Source: Aphelenchoides besseyi (Eukaryota > Nematoda > Chromadorea > Rhabditida > Aphelenchoididae). From it: a stretch of 64,000 nt of DNA. The translations under genes were made by a program, and so were the position numbers. The stretch covers positions 7,130,001 through 7,194,000 of the forward strand of contig JAMPIQ010000003.1 of the NCBI GenBank assembly GCA_024699855.1, in the 5' to 3' direction. Position 1 is the first letter of the stretch; every line of letters begins with the position of its first letter. Below the pieces are notes generated by a model that had not been told where the DNA came from, did no database searches, and was given only the letters and a program-made list of their open reading frames with translations. Positions 1 to 12,803 of this stretch are shown piece after piece.

Positions 1-2
1 GT

Positions 3-2101
3 TACAAACGACATTCATTTCCATCAAGTGAATTCGCAGCTTTTGCCGTTCGACCACTTGCTTCGACTGCGATTCGCTGCATTTTCGACGTTCAATCGTC
101 GGCCGCTTTCATTCGCCGTCATACGTTGCCGCTGGACATGACGGTTGCAGCTTACGGAATGGTCATTTGTGGCACCGATGAGCTGCAACACAAATATCGA
201 GGGAGAATTGAGAAGTGAGTTGCCAACCATCTATTCGTTTTCATTGGCCCTCGATTGTAGAGTGAAATTTGGAGTTCCGATCTCAGAAGCATTCAGTCAT
301 GACATTCCAGCAACGCTGTTGGTTCTATTGCTCAAAGTCAATAAGGAGGGTCCGCTCAAGAAAGACATTTGGCGAGCGCCGGGCAATCAGGTATTTGTAA
401 TGTCAAACAACGATTAGAAGGCTTCTTCAGGCGCAAGTTCGAAAACTGTCGCACATCATGCAACACGGACGTCTGGTCAACATTTCTCATATCAGCGTTT
501 ACACGGCGGCATCGGTTATCAAAGTGAGTTTGTGTGAGGTTTGCGATCGAAATCAACTCGCTTTGCAGAAATTTCTCTCCAAACTGCCCGGCGGAATTTT
601 TGGACCCGAAAACGAGCAACAGTTGTTTCAAATCATGCAGAATCCGGACAGCGAACAGCAACGACAAGTTTTCTGCAGGTTTGCGAACTCAACAAACGAA
701 CTTTAAAGACCGTCGGGTTTCAGGGTGATCTGTAGTTTGAGTGTTCCGTCACAGCATCTTTTGGTTTTGCTTTTCGGCACCTTCAGAATCATTTCGGACT
801 CTGCCGAAACTTTCAACACTCGAATGGGTCCAGATGCAATCGGAATTTCCGTTGCTCCATCGTTATTTCACACGTGTATTCACGATCAACGAGTAGGTTT
901 CCAAGCATCCAACTTCTAACTGTTTTGTTGTTTAGGCCAAATTAGAAGATGTGATGCGATTCAAGTTGGCGAGTCAAGTGATTTCGAAGATCATTCAAGG
1001 ATTCGGATACACGAATTTGTTTCCGCGCGAATGCTACGAATTCTACGCTCGAATCACTGGTCGTACGTTGAGGGTCGACGAGCACTGGCACTTCACGTTC
1101 CAATACCCATCAAGTGAGTTCTTTTTTCATTGGGCCAAAAAGTCATAACAAAGAAAACTAATCTGTTTGTCTGACTATCGATAACCTTTTGGCTAATACT
1201 TCTTCGCTTTAAAAAATTGTGCTTCAAAAGTTGAAAGTCATTTCGGTTGTTTTGATTTTCACGTGCACGAACTTCGGTTCCCAGACAAAACAGTTCCAGC
1301 AAAATAGAAACCACGAGTTAAATCTGATCCCGCTCTTTTACTGTTGGTCGTTTTTTCGGAATTGTGGTGCAGATTTGTGTTGGTGCTTTTTGACTTTGTG
1401 TTGTGACAATTCGGTGATTGTTTTTGTTCAATCGCTTGAACTTTAGTGTTAAACAAAAGATGCCTTTAACTCATTTCGATTTTCTTCGTTCAGTTTGTGT
1501 GTTCAATGCTTTTATAGATGCTTTTTCCAAACCGACTGTCACGACCTTCTCCACCATGATGTCGACAATCACCGCAGCGATGGCCGCGCGTTCCTATTCG
1601 CTCGACACGCTCGGAGCAGCTGGTCCGGTCACGCCGCCTCAGCTCCGCTCAACTACGTCGTGCATCCAACGTGGTGGTTCGTTAAAATTCAACACTACAA
1701 CTCGACAACCACTGACTTCATGCGCCAATATTGCCGGTCCATCGACCTCGGGAATCAAAAACCCACGTTCGAACTTCTCAACAACCGATACCGTACCACC
1801 GCCTCTACCGCTACATCAGAAATCGTCGCTGCATCAACCGTATCATCGTCAGGTTAGTGGGACGTGGGAGAACACAATGGCCGGAACATCCAGCGCGTCA
1901 ACATCTGCAATCCAACGTCGTTCTTCACGACCTCAAGCGATAATCAGTCAAGCAGAGTTACTCTACGCGAAACGTGTTCTCGTCTCCACCGACAGTCCAC
2001 CGCATTATCCACCGCCAGCACCACCAACTTCTCATCGAACGACAATTGCGGCACGTCTGACGGATCTGGAGCTTCACGAATCGAACAGTTGCGACTTTTG
2101 A
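3..2101 (+). CDS. RhoGAP-domain protein (N-terminus outside window)
   Basis: Exons 3-214, 261-390, 431-523, 569-678, 724-892, 936-1113 and 1518-2101 join in one frame through introns of mostly 40-46 nt; one intron (1114-1517) is about 400 nt. The first four exons give a RhoGAP domain: the strand around KFGVPISEAF, the arginine-finger-type segment IWRAPGNQAQVRKL, then KKFLSKLPGGIFGPENE and later MGPDAIGISVAPSLF. Such domains stimulate GTP hydrolysis on Rho/Rac/Cdc42 and act at the membrane-cytoskeleton interface. The arginine-finger position reads WRAPGN, as in active GAPs (FRVSGN-like). The last exon is a Ser/Thr/Pro-rich low-complexity tail ending SNSCDF. The start codon is off the window. 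The domain assignment is firm, the orthologue is not. Coding exons from 3163 onward may be an alternative C-terminus of the same gene. Confidence 0.8.
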
Positions 2102-3162
2102 GGATGAAAACGTTTTTTTCATTTTTATCGTTTCGTTTGCTTCTTTGGTTTGCTTTTTTACTTTCGACAGAAATCAATCGTTTCGATTGTTTGCCTTTTG
2201 TTGTAGAATTTAAGGTTAAGATTTTGTCTTGAACTGTTCCGTCCGTTTCGATCATGGCTTTTAACACTTTTGATTTCGCAATCAGTTAACAACATTGTTT
2301 ATGTATTCTATTGAGCTTCTCTATTCATTCAATTTGATCTTATGTTCGACGCTAACTGCAAATAAATCAATTTATTTTGTAGTCCCCGATGTGTTGCAGT
2401 GCAAATTTTTGTGTTTGTTTTGTGAAAGATCGATTGAATGATGTGATCGTAGTATGTGAAAGGTTTGCAGTTTTTGAAGAAAATTGGGCGGTTTTCATTC
2501 TTTCAGCTTTTCCTACCTATACCATACGGTTTTCCATACGTTTTGGGTTTCAGGTGTCGGTCTGATTGACTTTTGACGTGATGGCAAAATCGATTGGACA
2601 GTCGAGTTCGAATTGTGAGATTGTGATTGGTCATTTCCTTTTCTGGATTGTTGTTTGTGTTACTTTGGGTTTTGGATCTTTCGTTCGGTTTCCCGTCCAC
2701 CCTATCGCGGAAGTTGTGTCTTTCGAATTTTGGCTTTAAGTTCAACAACGACCAGATCGTTGTCCACTCAGTTGTGAACATTAACAAAAGTTTTCATCAT
2801 TCCAAAAGAAGAATCTAAATCTCAAGATATTTTCGAGTGGTTCTACAGTCGACTAACTTAATTCGTGCGTTTTCTCAATCCACAACCAATTCAGTTGCCA
2901 AGCATCAATAATCTGACGTTGCGCTTTCAATCACTTCTGTAAATATGCGATCAACTAGTTCCAGTTGCATACTCCAACTGTTCTCAGAATTCACTTTCTT
3001 TGCCGTGTTCTCGTTTTGTCCAATTTCTATTTATTATTTCGTAGCAGTGTACGTGCATTAAACCAATTCTCTTTGATCGTTGTTGGATGGTAAAAGAGCA
3101 AAAGTAGCGAAACAAACTCAGTTCTCTTAAATAATGTAAAGTTTTTTGAGTTGAAGTTTTAG
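2102..3162. other. Non-coding stretch: 3' UTR or long intron of the RhoGAP locus
   Basis: About 1 kb with no exon-like reading frame on either strand. It is T-rich, and AATAAA-like words near 2360 (AAATAAATCAA) could serve as a polyadenylation signal for the RhoGAP transcript. If the serine-rich exons downstream belong to the RhoGAP gene, this is an intron; otherwise it is 3' UTR plus a promoter. Confidence 0.4.
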
Positions 3163-4623
3163 GAACATTCAGTCAACCGTCGATTTGTTTTGCTACCGGA
3201 GAACGAGAAGAAGGAAATGCTGGTGAGACCGAAGAGGAAGATCCCGATCAACCAGGCAATTCGATTTGATTAGATCGATTTTAAGACTGATCGTTTAGGA
3301 CCCAGTGGTTTTCAATCTCAAGTCCCGGCTTCACGTTCAACTGCCGGAGCGGGATCATCCGTTTCAACGGGTGCTATCGAACGAAGACGCTCATCACACG
3401 CCGATGTTGTCGTAACGGGATCTGATGACGAGGAAGAACAAGATGTCTATTCTGAAGCACTGCCCGGGCCATTGCGTACTCAGGCACGAAGACCTCGTGG
3501 TCGTGCATCCTCATCTGGAATGGCAAGCGGGTCGGCATTAAGTGGAAGTGGTTATAGCGATTTATTGGCCGAACAAAACCGACTGTCGACATCGATGGGA
3601 GAAGTTTTGATTCATGAGGGACGGGAAACGACAAGTGGTTAGTTTCATACTCTCTATTAATCATAGGAATTGTGCGTTTAGAATCGACAAGATCGCTTAG
3701 TTATCTTGAATGGGTACACGAAAAACAAACTCGTCGTATGGTTTCAAGGTCCGAATGGTTTCTTTCGCCTAACAAGGGGGCCTCACGTTCAATTGATTTT
3801 CATCACGAATTCGACATGAAAACACGAGTTAGCACTTCCTCTCCTTCACCGTCGCCCGTTCGACATTTACAGTTACCGACTGATGACTTGGAAATGCGAA
3901 GTTCGAGTGAAGAAATGCGATCGCAATCTTGCGCTTCGTCTCAATCTCACGCTTCTTCGGCCAAAGAACAACGTCCGGATTTACAGCTACCGCCATTGAC
4001 TATTGTCAAACCACTCGTTGCAACGACGACAACCGGCGAAACGACACCGCGTCTTCCATTTCAACTTCTGCAACATCACAGCGGTGAAAGTGATGATGCT
4101 CCTTTGTCGGCCACTCCACCAGCCAGAAGTCAACAAGCACCCGTTTTCTTTCCCGATGATCCGGCAGAACCGCCGGCGAAAACATCGAAATCGAGTAGTT
4201 CATCTTCGGGTAACGGGAATGGAAGTCAGTCGAGTGTTCTTGTGGCACCAGGTGGACAAAGCACAGCAGCGAATACAACGGCCGTCGGTTTGACACGCGT
4301 AAGCTCAATTGGAGTAGTGAGACGAAAATCATTTCGTAGTCATTACGTTCGACCAAACAAATCACTGGATCAGGAACCACCATTAAAAGAAGTACGTTCA
4401 ATCAACTAACTATTTAACTGTTATTTAGGTTATTAGTGGGACTTCAAGTTCAACGCCAATTCGCGGTCCTGCATCGGCATCTTCGACTCGTCGTGGATCG
4501 GCGAATGGGGGTGGAACGGTTCCAAGCACTGAAGCATCACGCGCCTTAATTCGAAGAAAATCCTCGGGCTCCAGCGCACAAACAAAGATTCCCGTACAAG
4601 CTCGTCGTTCAACTCAAATTTGA
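3163..4623 (+). CDS. Serine-rich disordered protein tail (3' exons)
   Basis: Four exons (3163-3255, 3299-3637, 3682-4391, 4429-4623) join in frame and end at a TGA. The first junction uses GC rather than GT at the donor (CCAG|GCAATT). The product is disordered, rich in Ser, Arg, Thr and Pro, with basic-directed phosphosite-like words (RRRSS, VRRKS, RRKSSG) and an acidic patch EEEDPDQ. No start codon with a good frame is visible upstream, so this is a C-terminal part. The nearest upstream plus-strand gene is the RhoGAP gene, and a long disordered tail is usual in that family, so a common gene is plausible but the joining donor was not identified. No enzymatic domain is seen. Confidence 0.6.
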
Positions 4624-5148
4624 TTCTTTTTTGCTCCTCAACTGCACATCTCTTGCACAATTTTGCACTGCCGCTAAATTGTCTTTCAATTCGTTTGATC
4701 AATTCAACTCATTTTAGTCTTTCAATCTGCTACTTGCCGTTCAGCCAAAAACCTTTGTGTTCACTTCCATTCGTTTTTTCTCGACTTTCGTTTACTTTGC
4801 TTTTACCACTTACTTTCTCTTCGCCAATTTGATTGTCTTTCAAACGTTCGTAGTGCGGACGTTACCAATCGCCATTGTGCCCAATTCTAATCCAAACATC
4901 AATCTCCGTTCCCTTTTTTCGACCTCCTTCTGCCAAATGTCACCTAACTTCTGATATTAACTGCAACTTTCGACTGCCAATGTTTGCTTCCGATTAATGA
5001 AACCGTTTCGTGGTCTGACAGTAGCGCTCACTTCGACCAGTGCTTTCAATTGTAAGTAGAATATGTTTTATAGCACTCATTCAATTGGCTCCAATCACTT
5101 TGCACTTTAAATTATGGCTTTTTAATCATAAAACGTATCTTATATCGA
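4624..5148. other. Convergent intergenic region
   Basis: About 0.5 kb between the converging serine-rich gene (plus) and ZP-domain gene (minus). Pyrimidine-rich, consistent with 3' UTRs. No exon-like frame, RNA gene or repeat was recognised. Confidence 0.4.
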
Positions 5149-6929
5149 TTATCGGCTGAAAGGATCAGTGACAAACGGCGAAATTGCAGTGGCTGAACGT
5201 CGAGTCTGAGGTGTTGTTTTGTTGCTGGCAGCAACATTCACGAATCCTAGTTCGTACGAAACAGCAGACAGATGGTTCAAACGATCGATGTAGTAACGTC
5301 GTTGAAACCACAATAACGACACAAAAGTTGTAACGATAACTGAAACCAACATTTAAAAACTTGCGAATCTAACTCCAACTTACGTATCAGCAAGAAGATC
5401 CAACCACCTATTGAAAACCGGTCGGTTTGCGGACAGTTTCCTTCCACTTGTTTTTGGGAAATCAAATGTGAAAGTGCGGGATTTTCGTCCTTTGTCAAAA
5501 TAATCAACTTAAAAAGTTCATTGTTTTTGCTCAACTAAACGCTCCTTACACTATCGGCCATTACATCTACAGTCACAAGCTCTGTAATGTTGCGTCGTGG
5601 TCGCTGATTGACAGAACGAGCATGACGAGATGAAGCAAACGGAGAACTTCGGAACAAAAGCGGTATATTCGTTTCATCTTCATCGCCGTGCAATGCTTCA
5701 GTTGACCCTAATTCCTGGTCGGTAGTAGATGTCTGCGTTGTAATTGACGAGCTTGTAGTCGATTGTCCAACGCCGGTAATCGACGTAACGGTCTCAAGTG
5801 ATGATGGAGTAGTGGTGATCGTTCGAAACAACGAAGTCGTTCTCGACGACGATGTGTTCGCAGCGGTTGGCATTGTTTCGCCGCCTTCATCGGGAAGTGG
5901 TTGGAATTCGCAAACTGGTGGCTAAACCGAACTATTTCTCTTCAATTTACAATTATTCTTACTGTTATGCCTTCACAACCCTGTTCAGCTTTACGACACA
6001 AAGTAATCTGACAACTGAAGTAGACGATCGGTTGTTCAGCGAATCTAAACGAATTGATTGTCGCGTAACAAGTGTTTAATGAATCCGTATAGGCCAAAGG
6101 TTGTTGTATCAACGAGCCATCGGTAATGCATCTACAATTGAATTCGATTACTTCTAAATCTTCTGTTCAAAACCCTCGATCATCCAACAACGAAAATTCG
6201 TTTCCCAAACCATCGCGAACAAAACAAGAGTGCACGAGAATCCCTTGTTCCACTGTAATTAGTGATCGAGTACAAATTCTGAAGTGATCAAACTCACTTG
6301 TTTCGCATGTCCATTTATGCACAAGAATATCGCCAATGCTCGCAAATTTGACCACATGCCCTTCGATTCCTCCGGCTAAAACTTCATACACACAGTCGGG
6401 ATTGGTCGGTTCGTCTTGAATCTGTGCGGTTGTTATGTCACTGAAACTCCAATTCTATTTTGACTACCCTCTGAACTCACGAGATTTCCAGACTTTGCTC
6501 CAAACGGCTTTTCTCGTCACGATAAAAACAAGTGAGTGAATAGGCTTTGTCGATTTCGGTCAAAAACAGCGGATGATGTTGAACGATAACGACAATCGAA
6601 TACGATTGACCGGCCGGATCAGTCGTCTTCTGATGATGAACTTGACATTCGCTGCGATAGGTCACATGGAAATAGAATGGTTCATCGAGCGAGTGCTGAG
6701 TGAAATCGAGATGACAATTTCGAGAGAAGAAGAATCCCTTTACGTAGACATGACCATTGAACGGACGATCTTCGTCGGGAGCAAAATGCAAACGCATTCC
6801 ATCGTTGGAACACTCCTAAACAAAAAGACAACGTGAATTGCGATTCTTGCTTACCAATTGTGGTGGTTCATTTAGACCGTGAACAATAACAAACAACAAG
6901 AAATAGGAAAGATATTGGAGACCGTGCAT
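5149..6929 (-). CDS. ZP-domain (cuticlin-like) membrane protein
   Basis: The minus-strand start at 6929 opens a signal peptide (MHGLQYLSYFLLFVIVHG). Exons 6929-6855, 6815-6481, 6440-6298, 6252-about 6175 and 6131-about 5966 encode a zona pellucida domain: ECSNDGMRLHF, DRPFNGHVYVKG, AYSLTCFYRD, then VHSCFVRDG, the hallmark DDRGC (codon split by an intron at 6132-6174) and YFSCQITLCRKAEQGC. Next come a Thr/Ser-rich linker, a furin-type site (RPRR near 5600) and a hydrophobic anchor with a short cytoplasmic tail ending DPFSR. Cuticlin-like ZP proteins are secreted via a membrane-anchored precursor, cut at the RxRR site, and polymerise into cuticle layers such as alae. The architecture is full length. 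Which cuticlin-like paralogue it is cannot be decided here. Confidence 0.85.
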
Positions 6930-7698
6930 TTTTCAAGATGCACACCGTATGATCAAATGGCACTGTGAAATCGGGCAATTAGACGAAACAAATGGAAACC
7001 AAAGACAAAAACCTGGAGCGACAAGGACACTGAACCAAAGTCGAATAGGAGACTCAAGTTTAACGATGAGATCAATGGGAAATGGAATCAGATTCCAACA
7101 AAACGTCAAACTTGTCGAATTTGAGTCGTAAGTTTTCGCATTGACAATAGAGATTTTTTGACGCATCCCAACAACGTCATCACTTCTCAACCACAACATC
7201 ATCCGCTTTGTCAATCGCTCCGTTGAATATAAGAACCTGAAGCACAAAAGGAAAATCACTACCACGCCGTTTTGGCGGATTATTTCTCTTCTTCCTCGGC
7301 CTTTTCATGTCATCGACTCGCTGCTCTTTGAGCCAATGGATTTCGAAGCCGGTGAAAGTCACTTGATCCTCGACTAGTCAAATGTTACGTGGTCAAGGCT
7401 GTTTTGCAATTCATTGGTCATTTAAAGTTGTTTATGAAATCAAATTTACAATTTTATTACAAAATGTTTTACGAACTTCAGAGAATATGTAAGGCGACAA
7501 AACGTGAATACCGGATGGACATTTAAACAAATACAAACAATTAGATTAAATGCAAATCAAACAAACAAACTATTGCACTTAAAATAGAATTTAAGTACCG
7601 GTTCTTAAAGGCAAATAAGAAAGTCAAAGCTTATTTACAAAAAACATCCCAACCTCTCGATCAGATGGCAAGAAAAACGCACGATTTTTGCTCAAACA
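6930..7698. other. Intergenic region upstream of the ZP gene
   Basis: About 0.77 kb between the ZP gene start and the 3' end of the TMEM47 gene, both on the minus strand. It must hold the ZP gene promoter and the TMEM47 3' UTR. Short open frames on both strands lack codon-like structure. Nothing specific was recognised. Confidence 0.4.
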
Positions 7699-8408
7699 TT
7701 ACGCAAACTCATTAGGAGGATTGTATATTGTCTTCTCTTTGTAATAGACCTCATCGTGTTCCTTATCGCAGATGAGTAACAAAGAAGCACCGAACGTAAA
7801 CAACATCGCTCCCCATGCAACACCATAGGACCAATCGAAATCCCAATTTCTAACACCGTATGAGTGCATCGTAAAGAAGAAGCAAACAGGAAACACGATC
7901 AACGACGTGAGTTCACAAAGAACTGAAATGTTAAGTCAATTAAACAACTACCTTCAAAGCAATTTACCTGAGAATAACGACAAATAAGTTGCGACCTTGT
8001 AGAACAAATATTTTCGATGAAGATCGTTGCTCTTCAATCCGAGAATATTGAAGATCACACCGAAGAACGTTGCCACAGTTGAGATGATCAACAAGATAGC
8101 CACCGCCAATACATAAACTGAAGTAACGATAAGTAATCATACAAGTTAAGGTTGTTACCTGGATTCCTGTCGGGTGATTTACAATGCCCGGGCTCTGGAG
8201 CGTTGGGAATCGGATTGGCTTTTGCACGAACGTCGTCGACCACACATTCTTGAAACAGTCCGGTATGAAAATGTTGGGTTTTCAGCCAGTAGTTTGTTGA
8301 CAGACAGACAATTAGAAGAATTAGCGAAACGGAGAGACAAATCACGGCGATCACTTTCAGTGGTCGAACCACAGTCACCGTTTCGATGGTTGTTGTTTGA
8401 GCGGGCAT
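7699..8408 (-). CDS. vab-9: TMEM47 / VAB-9 claudin-like four-TM junction protein
   Basis: Exons 8408-8159, 8117-7968 and 7922-7699 give about 207 residues. TM1 (VIAVICLSVSLILLIV) follows a short cytoplasmic start; the first extracellular loop carries the claudin-superfamily pattern TGLFQECVVDD with a later cysteine (GHCKSP); three further TM segments follow. The segment FDWSYGVAWGAMLFTFGAS and the tail DEVYYKEKTIYNPPNEFA match the TMEM47/VAB-9 subgroup rather than true claudins. In Caenorhabditis elegans VAB-9 localises to epithelial apical junctions with the cadherin-catenin complex and organises actin. Length matches the family. Orthology is inferred from the TM4 signature. Confidence 0.85.
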
Positions 8409-10913
8409 TTTACATTGAAGAGTTTAGTGTGAAAAGAATCTAAACATTGTCATGTAGATTAAGCCGTGAGCCACTGTATTCCACGATACGAAAGTTTACG
8501 CGTTCAGAACAAATACTCGTAAGAAACAGCGGCAAATGTGCTGGCATTCTTTTGTCTTTCATTCTACTCCTAATGGACTCGTTAAGACCAGAAAGAAAGT
8601 AAACAAAACCTCTCGAAACCAACGGAAATCTAAACAAAAGAATCTGTTGTGAACTAACAGAACGAATTTTATTGACAAACAAACTCGGTTACTTTTTCCA
8701 ACCGTAGGGTGTCATCAAGAAGCAAAAAGCGAAAACTGAGCAGTTGACTTCAATTGACACTCATTTGGGAATTCGGAAGAGTGAATAAACGGACACAAAA
8801 GAAGCGACTTGTAAACGTTTCAACGGTCTTAAAATTTCATTCCAAACGACGGAAACAGGGTTCGGCCGCAGGCAAAAAGGCGCCGAAAAGCGTGTGAAGA
8901 AGACGCCAAAAACCGGGAAAAATCGCCAGCGGATGTATCCCGCAGGAATATCTATCGAAGTTCTGCGACGGATCCACTTCTCGCCGTCTTTTCTTCTTAT
9001 GTTTGACGTCCATTTTCAATTCGAGAAGTTCAACGGGCGAAATGACCGCACTGCCGGCGGCCAAATGAACTCTGCAAAAAACGACCGTAGATCCATGTGA
9101 CCACTTTAATTCGCCTGTTTGTTCGGTTCTCAGCAATCTGATATCCGCATGCAAAATATGAGGTGCAACAGAAATAGATTAAACAATCTCCGCGTAAGTG
9201 TTAATATCGCCTTCATTCAAAGGTAAGTTTGGAAAAGCTGAAGAGAATTCTGAGATTCTGCATCTCAACGCTCGACAGTTCGAACTTACGACTCGAATGC
9301 CGATTAACCGGACGACGAAGAAGATCGGAGAAAATTTTAACGACGCGAAAAACTGGACAGTGCGGAGATTAACGAGCAAATGAATTCGACTGTAAATTTC
9401 TGACGTTGCAATCGAAATGCATGTAATTGAAAATAAGAAGCCGTGTACAGACGAACGGAATTCGATTTCAAGGTCTTTCCGGCCCTTTTAATCAAACGGA
9501 ACGATAGGAAGGAACTGACGAGTAAGAGCGATCTCAATCTTTTCGGATGCCCCTAAATGAATGGGCATCTGAAAGTTGAGGTTCGACAAGGTCGCCAGAG
9601 GAGTAAAGTTTGGAGAAGACGCGCGAGATTCTCGAATTTATTTGCGCGCTGATTTTCGAACTGACCGGTCGGAGGTGCAACGACGAGGAGCTTCAAGCTG
9701 ATGGTGCGGTTTGACTGACCGGTCTCAACCGTTTTGTTACGCGACTGCTCTTCCCGTTCAACCTCGCGCAAAGCGCGTTGGCATTTGAAAAGGTGAACGC
9801 GAAATTTCCCGCTGCGTGAAGTCAATGGACAGCTTTTCGTCACTCACTCTCGACATTTGCAAATCAGTTGATCTCACGCGATGCAATGGTTCCCAGCGAC
9901 CGGCAGTAGAAGTGAAAATCGAAAGCCAACAAAAGAAGTGTAGGCACAAACAATGAAAACGCTATCGGTTGACCTCGACAGTCGAAAATTGTGCACCGGA
10001 ATGCCGACAAAGCGACCGCACACGAGAACAATGTCCAGCGGACAAAAAAGGCGGCGGTTTGATTGGAAACAAAAAGATTTTTCCAACTCAATTGGACTTC
10101 TCACATCGTTGATCGTAAGCGACAGCTTCCGGTCCATTAGTGCCCAGCAGTCAATTTGGATTAATTGGGCAGATGAACGAAAACGCGCGATTTTGAAGCT
10201 CCCGAAGGTCACTCGGGCATCAAAACTCGGGACAAATAAATTTTGATGTTCCCATTAAGTTGGCGCCACAATTAGACGCAAAAGTTGCTGGGAATGAAAT
10301 GGTTTGATCGTAAAAATTTTCGTTAACGAAAATCGGGGACCCAAATTTCGATGAGTCAAACGGTCAAAACAAGTGACCATAAGGAGAAATGCGGCGCCTG
10401 TTTTCTCGTAGCTGATTCACGATTACGCATCAATAAAAACGAAAAGATCGAATGTGTTGGAATTACAAAATTGACGCTAAGACGAAAAGGGAAACAAAAT
10501 GCAAATGAAGTGCGAACAATGGAGAGGAAAAGCGTCAGATTGGCGTCGAGTGTTGAGCGAACGATGAAAACACTCGAACGAATTACACAACCAACTCGCA
10601 CTTGTGTGCCGATGGAATCGTCGAAAACGGAAAAAAGAAAGGATTTGCAGATGAAAACGACGGTCATTCCAAAATCAAAAGGCAGCGGACTGAACGACCG
10701 TCAAGACGAGGATTAGCGGAATGCTCGTTCGCGTTGGATTACAGCGGACATAAACGGAAACCGTAACGTTGCGATAAAACCAACTGGTTAGTCACACATA
10801 TAATAGTCGGGAATTGGAACCCGCAGCTGAAGAACGTAGAAGACAAAAAATGAACAGATTTATTAAACAAGAACAACTGGACAGAAACCCGTTAATTAGT
10901 GAACAGTTTAAGC
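8409..10913. other. Long gene-free region upstream of TMEM47/vab-9
   Basis: About 2.5 kb between the vab-9 start and the RPC9 stop, both minus strand. It is purine/pyrimidine-patchy with many GAAAA and CGAAA words and higher GC than the 18-21 kb desert. Several open frames of 60-120 codons exist (for example 10351-10716, plus), but none has splice-linked partners, a family signature or convincing codon structure. Best read as regulatory DNA for vab-9, possibly with unrecognised exons. Confidence 0.35.
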
Positions 10914-11324
10914 TTATTCCGTCTTGGTATCGGCATTTTGAACGACTTGTTTCTTTTCAATTTGTGGTGAATGCTTCTTAATCAAATCCAACATTTCTCC
11001 CGTTTGTTCTTCGTTGTAACGTTCATCACACTCCTCGATGATCATCTCGATGTCGACCAAGTTCTTCGGCTTCAAATTGACGATTTGCAAGAGTTCTGCA
11101 GAAGTCAAATGGAATTTTGTTAAGGCTTTTAGCAGCGATTTAACGAGCGGTTCGGTCTGATTGACTGCTGGAGTAGAGTTCAGGTATTTGATCCCTTCGT
11201 ACAGAACCGTTTTGTGTTGTTGAAGCGATTTGGATTGTGGACGAGAAGTTTTGTTCGCTTCCTGAAGAATTGACAAAACTTCTTGGTTGGTCAGAAACGT
11301 GCATCGTGGATTTGTGACTTCCAT
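10914..11324 (-). CDS. CRCP: RNA polymerase III subunit RPC9 / CRCP
   Basis: A single-exon frame of 136 residues starting at the ATG at 11324 (MEVTNPRCTFLTNQEVLSIL). An upstream in-frame ATG exists, but a splice-acceptor-like TTTCAG precedes the chosen start and the conserved MEV...LTNQEV block matches the family N-terminus. The middle has the HRDC-like Rpb4 fold words LLKALTKFHLTSAELLQIVNL and the family hallmark MIIEECDERYNEEQ. RPC9 pairs with RPC8 to form the stalk of Pol III, which transcribes tRNA and 5S rRNA. Human CRCP is 148 residues, so the length fits. The tail is Lys/Glu-rich and unconserved. Confidence 0.85.
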   Translation of the reverse strand: MEVTNPRCTFLTNQEVLSILQEANKTSRPQSKSLQQHKTVLYEGIKYLNSTPAVNQTEPLVKSLLKALTKFHLTSAELLQIVNLKPKNLVDIEMIIEECDERYNEEQTGEMLDLIKKHSPQIEKKQVVQNADTKTE

Positions 11325-11339
11325 TGGCCTGAAACTACA

Positions 11340-12803
11340 GGTTCTCAGAACGAATTCTAAGAATTGAACTAACACAAGCGGTTCGCTTCAATTGAACGAA
11401 ATTGAATAGACGAAACGTTTGATCATCGTGTAAACGCAAAATGAACGTTCAAAGGACAACGAAAAGTGGCCACATGATTGAGAAGAATCGCATTTTTTCA
11501 GCGCTGAGAATGACCCTTCAGAAACCAATGGGACCCACAACCTGATGAATCGTCTTGCGAACACGACGATCATTTGCAGAAGAACCGCTGAAGAAAACTA
11601 TGCACGTAACACAAGTGGACCGTTTGATGTTGTTTGCTTATACGCTGCAAACTTTAACGGCAATCGGAAATCTTATCAATGAGAACAAATAAGTTTCTTG
11701 GACTACTCCAACTATACGCAATTTACTTTTGAGCGCAAACATAATCAAGAGTTTCTATTAGAAGCACTTAAAAAGCATCGGCACTCTAAGTTTTAATACA
11801 CGGGGATTAGAGACTCGGAAACAAACTTTCTTTTCGCTTTCTAGTTTCGTACAATCTGCAGACGGGGGTTTAAAACGTCCATTGGTCGGGTTTCAAGTTG
11901 TCTTCTCTTTGAGCAAAAGTAAACATCACGGGCAAGATTATGTAAACAGCCGCAAATAGGCCTATGAATATTTCAAGGTAAATCGAGAGCCAAAAAGTAA
12001 AAATTTGTGGAAATCTGAGTTCTAAACACGATTTGATTAGTAACAAAAAGAACGATGGACAACCAAACTAACGTTCAATCAACGATGGAATTCAGTAGAA
12101 AGCGTGTAGTAAAAACCCCGGGAATCAATCAAATAAACTTCCGTATATCACCGACGTGACCTGCCGTTTTAGGCTCAAGAGTTTGATTGTAATGATGCTC
12201 TTCACTATACAACCATTATAACTCAAGTTTGTGAATGGACGATTAGGCGACTTCAAATGAGAACAATCTGATCGTCGTAGATTCAACACACGAATGCTGG
12301 ACGGAAACGTGCAAAGAAGAAACATACTCAAAGGCGGTTTCGAATTTCCATGGTAAAATAATATATTTTTAAACGTTACGTCATATGAGCAATGAACGTA
12401 AATCATCGAAAGGTTGCAATATAAACGTAACGACTTGAGAGTGCAATTGGCCACTCGTCAGTGTGCTAATTCGAAATGCATGTGAAGAGTTTACTTCACA
12501 ACCAAGGACCTCCACGAAGCAGCTGACAGCGAATATGCCACAGGCGTGATTGAGATCAACTGACGGAAGTGAACGTGATCAAGTCGACGGTCATAAATTC
12601 GTTATTTTTAAATTCCGCGTTCACCTCAGAGAAAAAATTGGACAAACTTTTGAACAGAAAAGAAATCTTTTTATCAGTTAGATTTTGTAATCTAATTTCA
12701 ATGAAATCGAAGGGCCTTCGCGCCAATCTTTCTGACTCACTATGCCAAAGAAAATAACTCGTTTGCCAATCACTGAGAGAGTACTCGTTCTCTACGTTCG
12801 TTA
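11340..12803. other. Intergenic region between RPC9 and ATG10 starts
   Basis: About 1.5 kb between two divergent genes. No exon-like frame, tRNA or inverted repeat was recognised. It should contain both promoters. Confidence 0.35.

Noticed and set aside
10351..10716. A 121-codon plus-strand open frame upstream of vab-9
   Set aside because: Lys/Arg-rich by base composition, overlapped by a minus-strand frame of similar length, no signal peptide, domain or splice partner.
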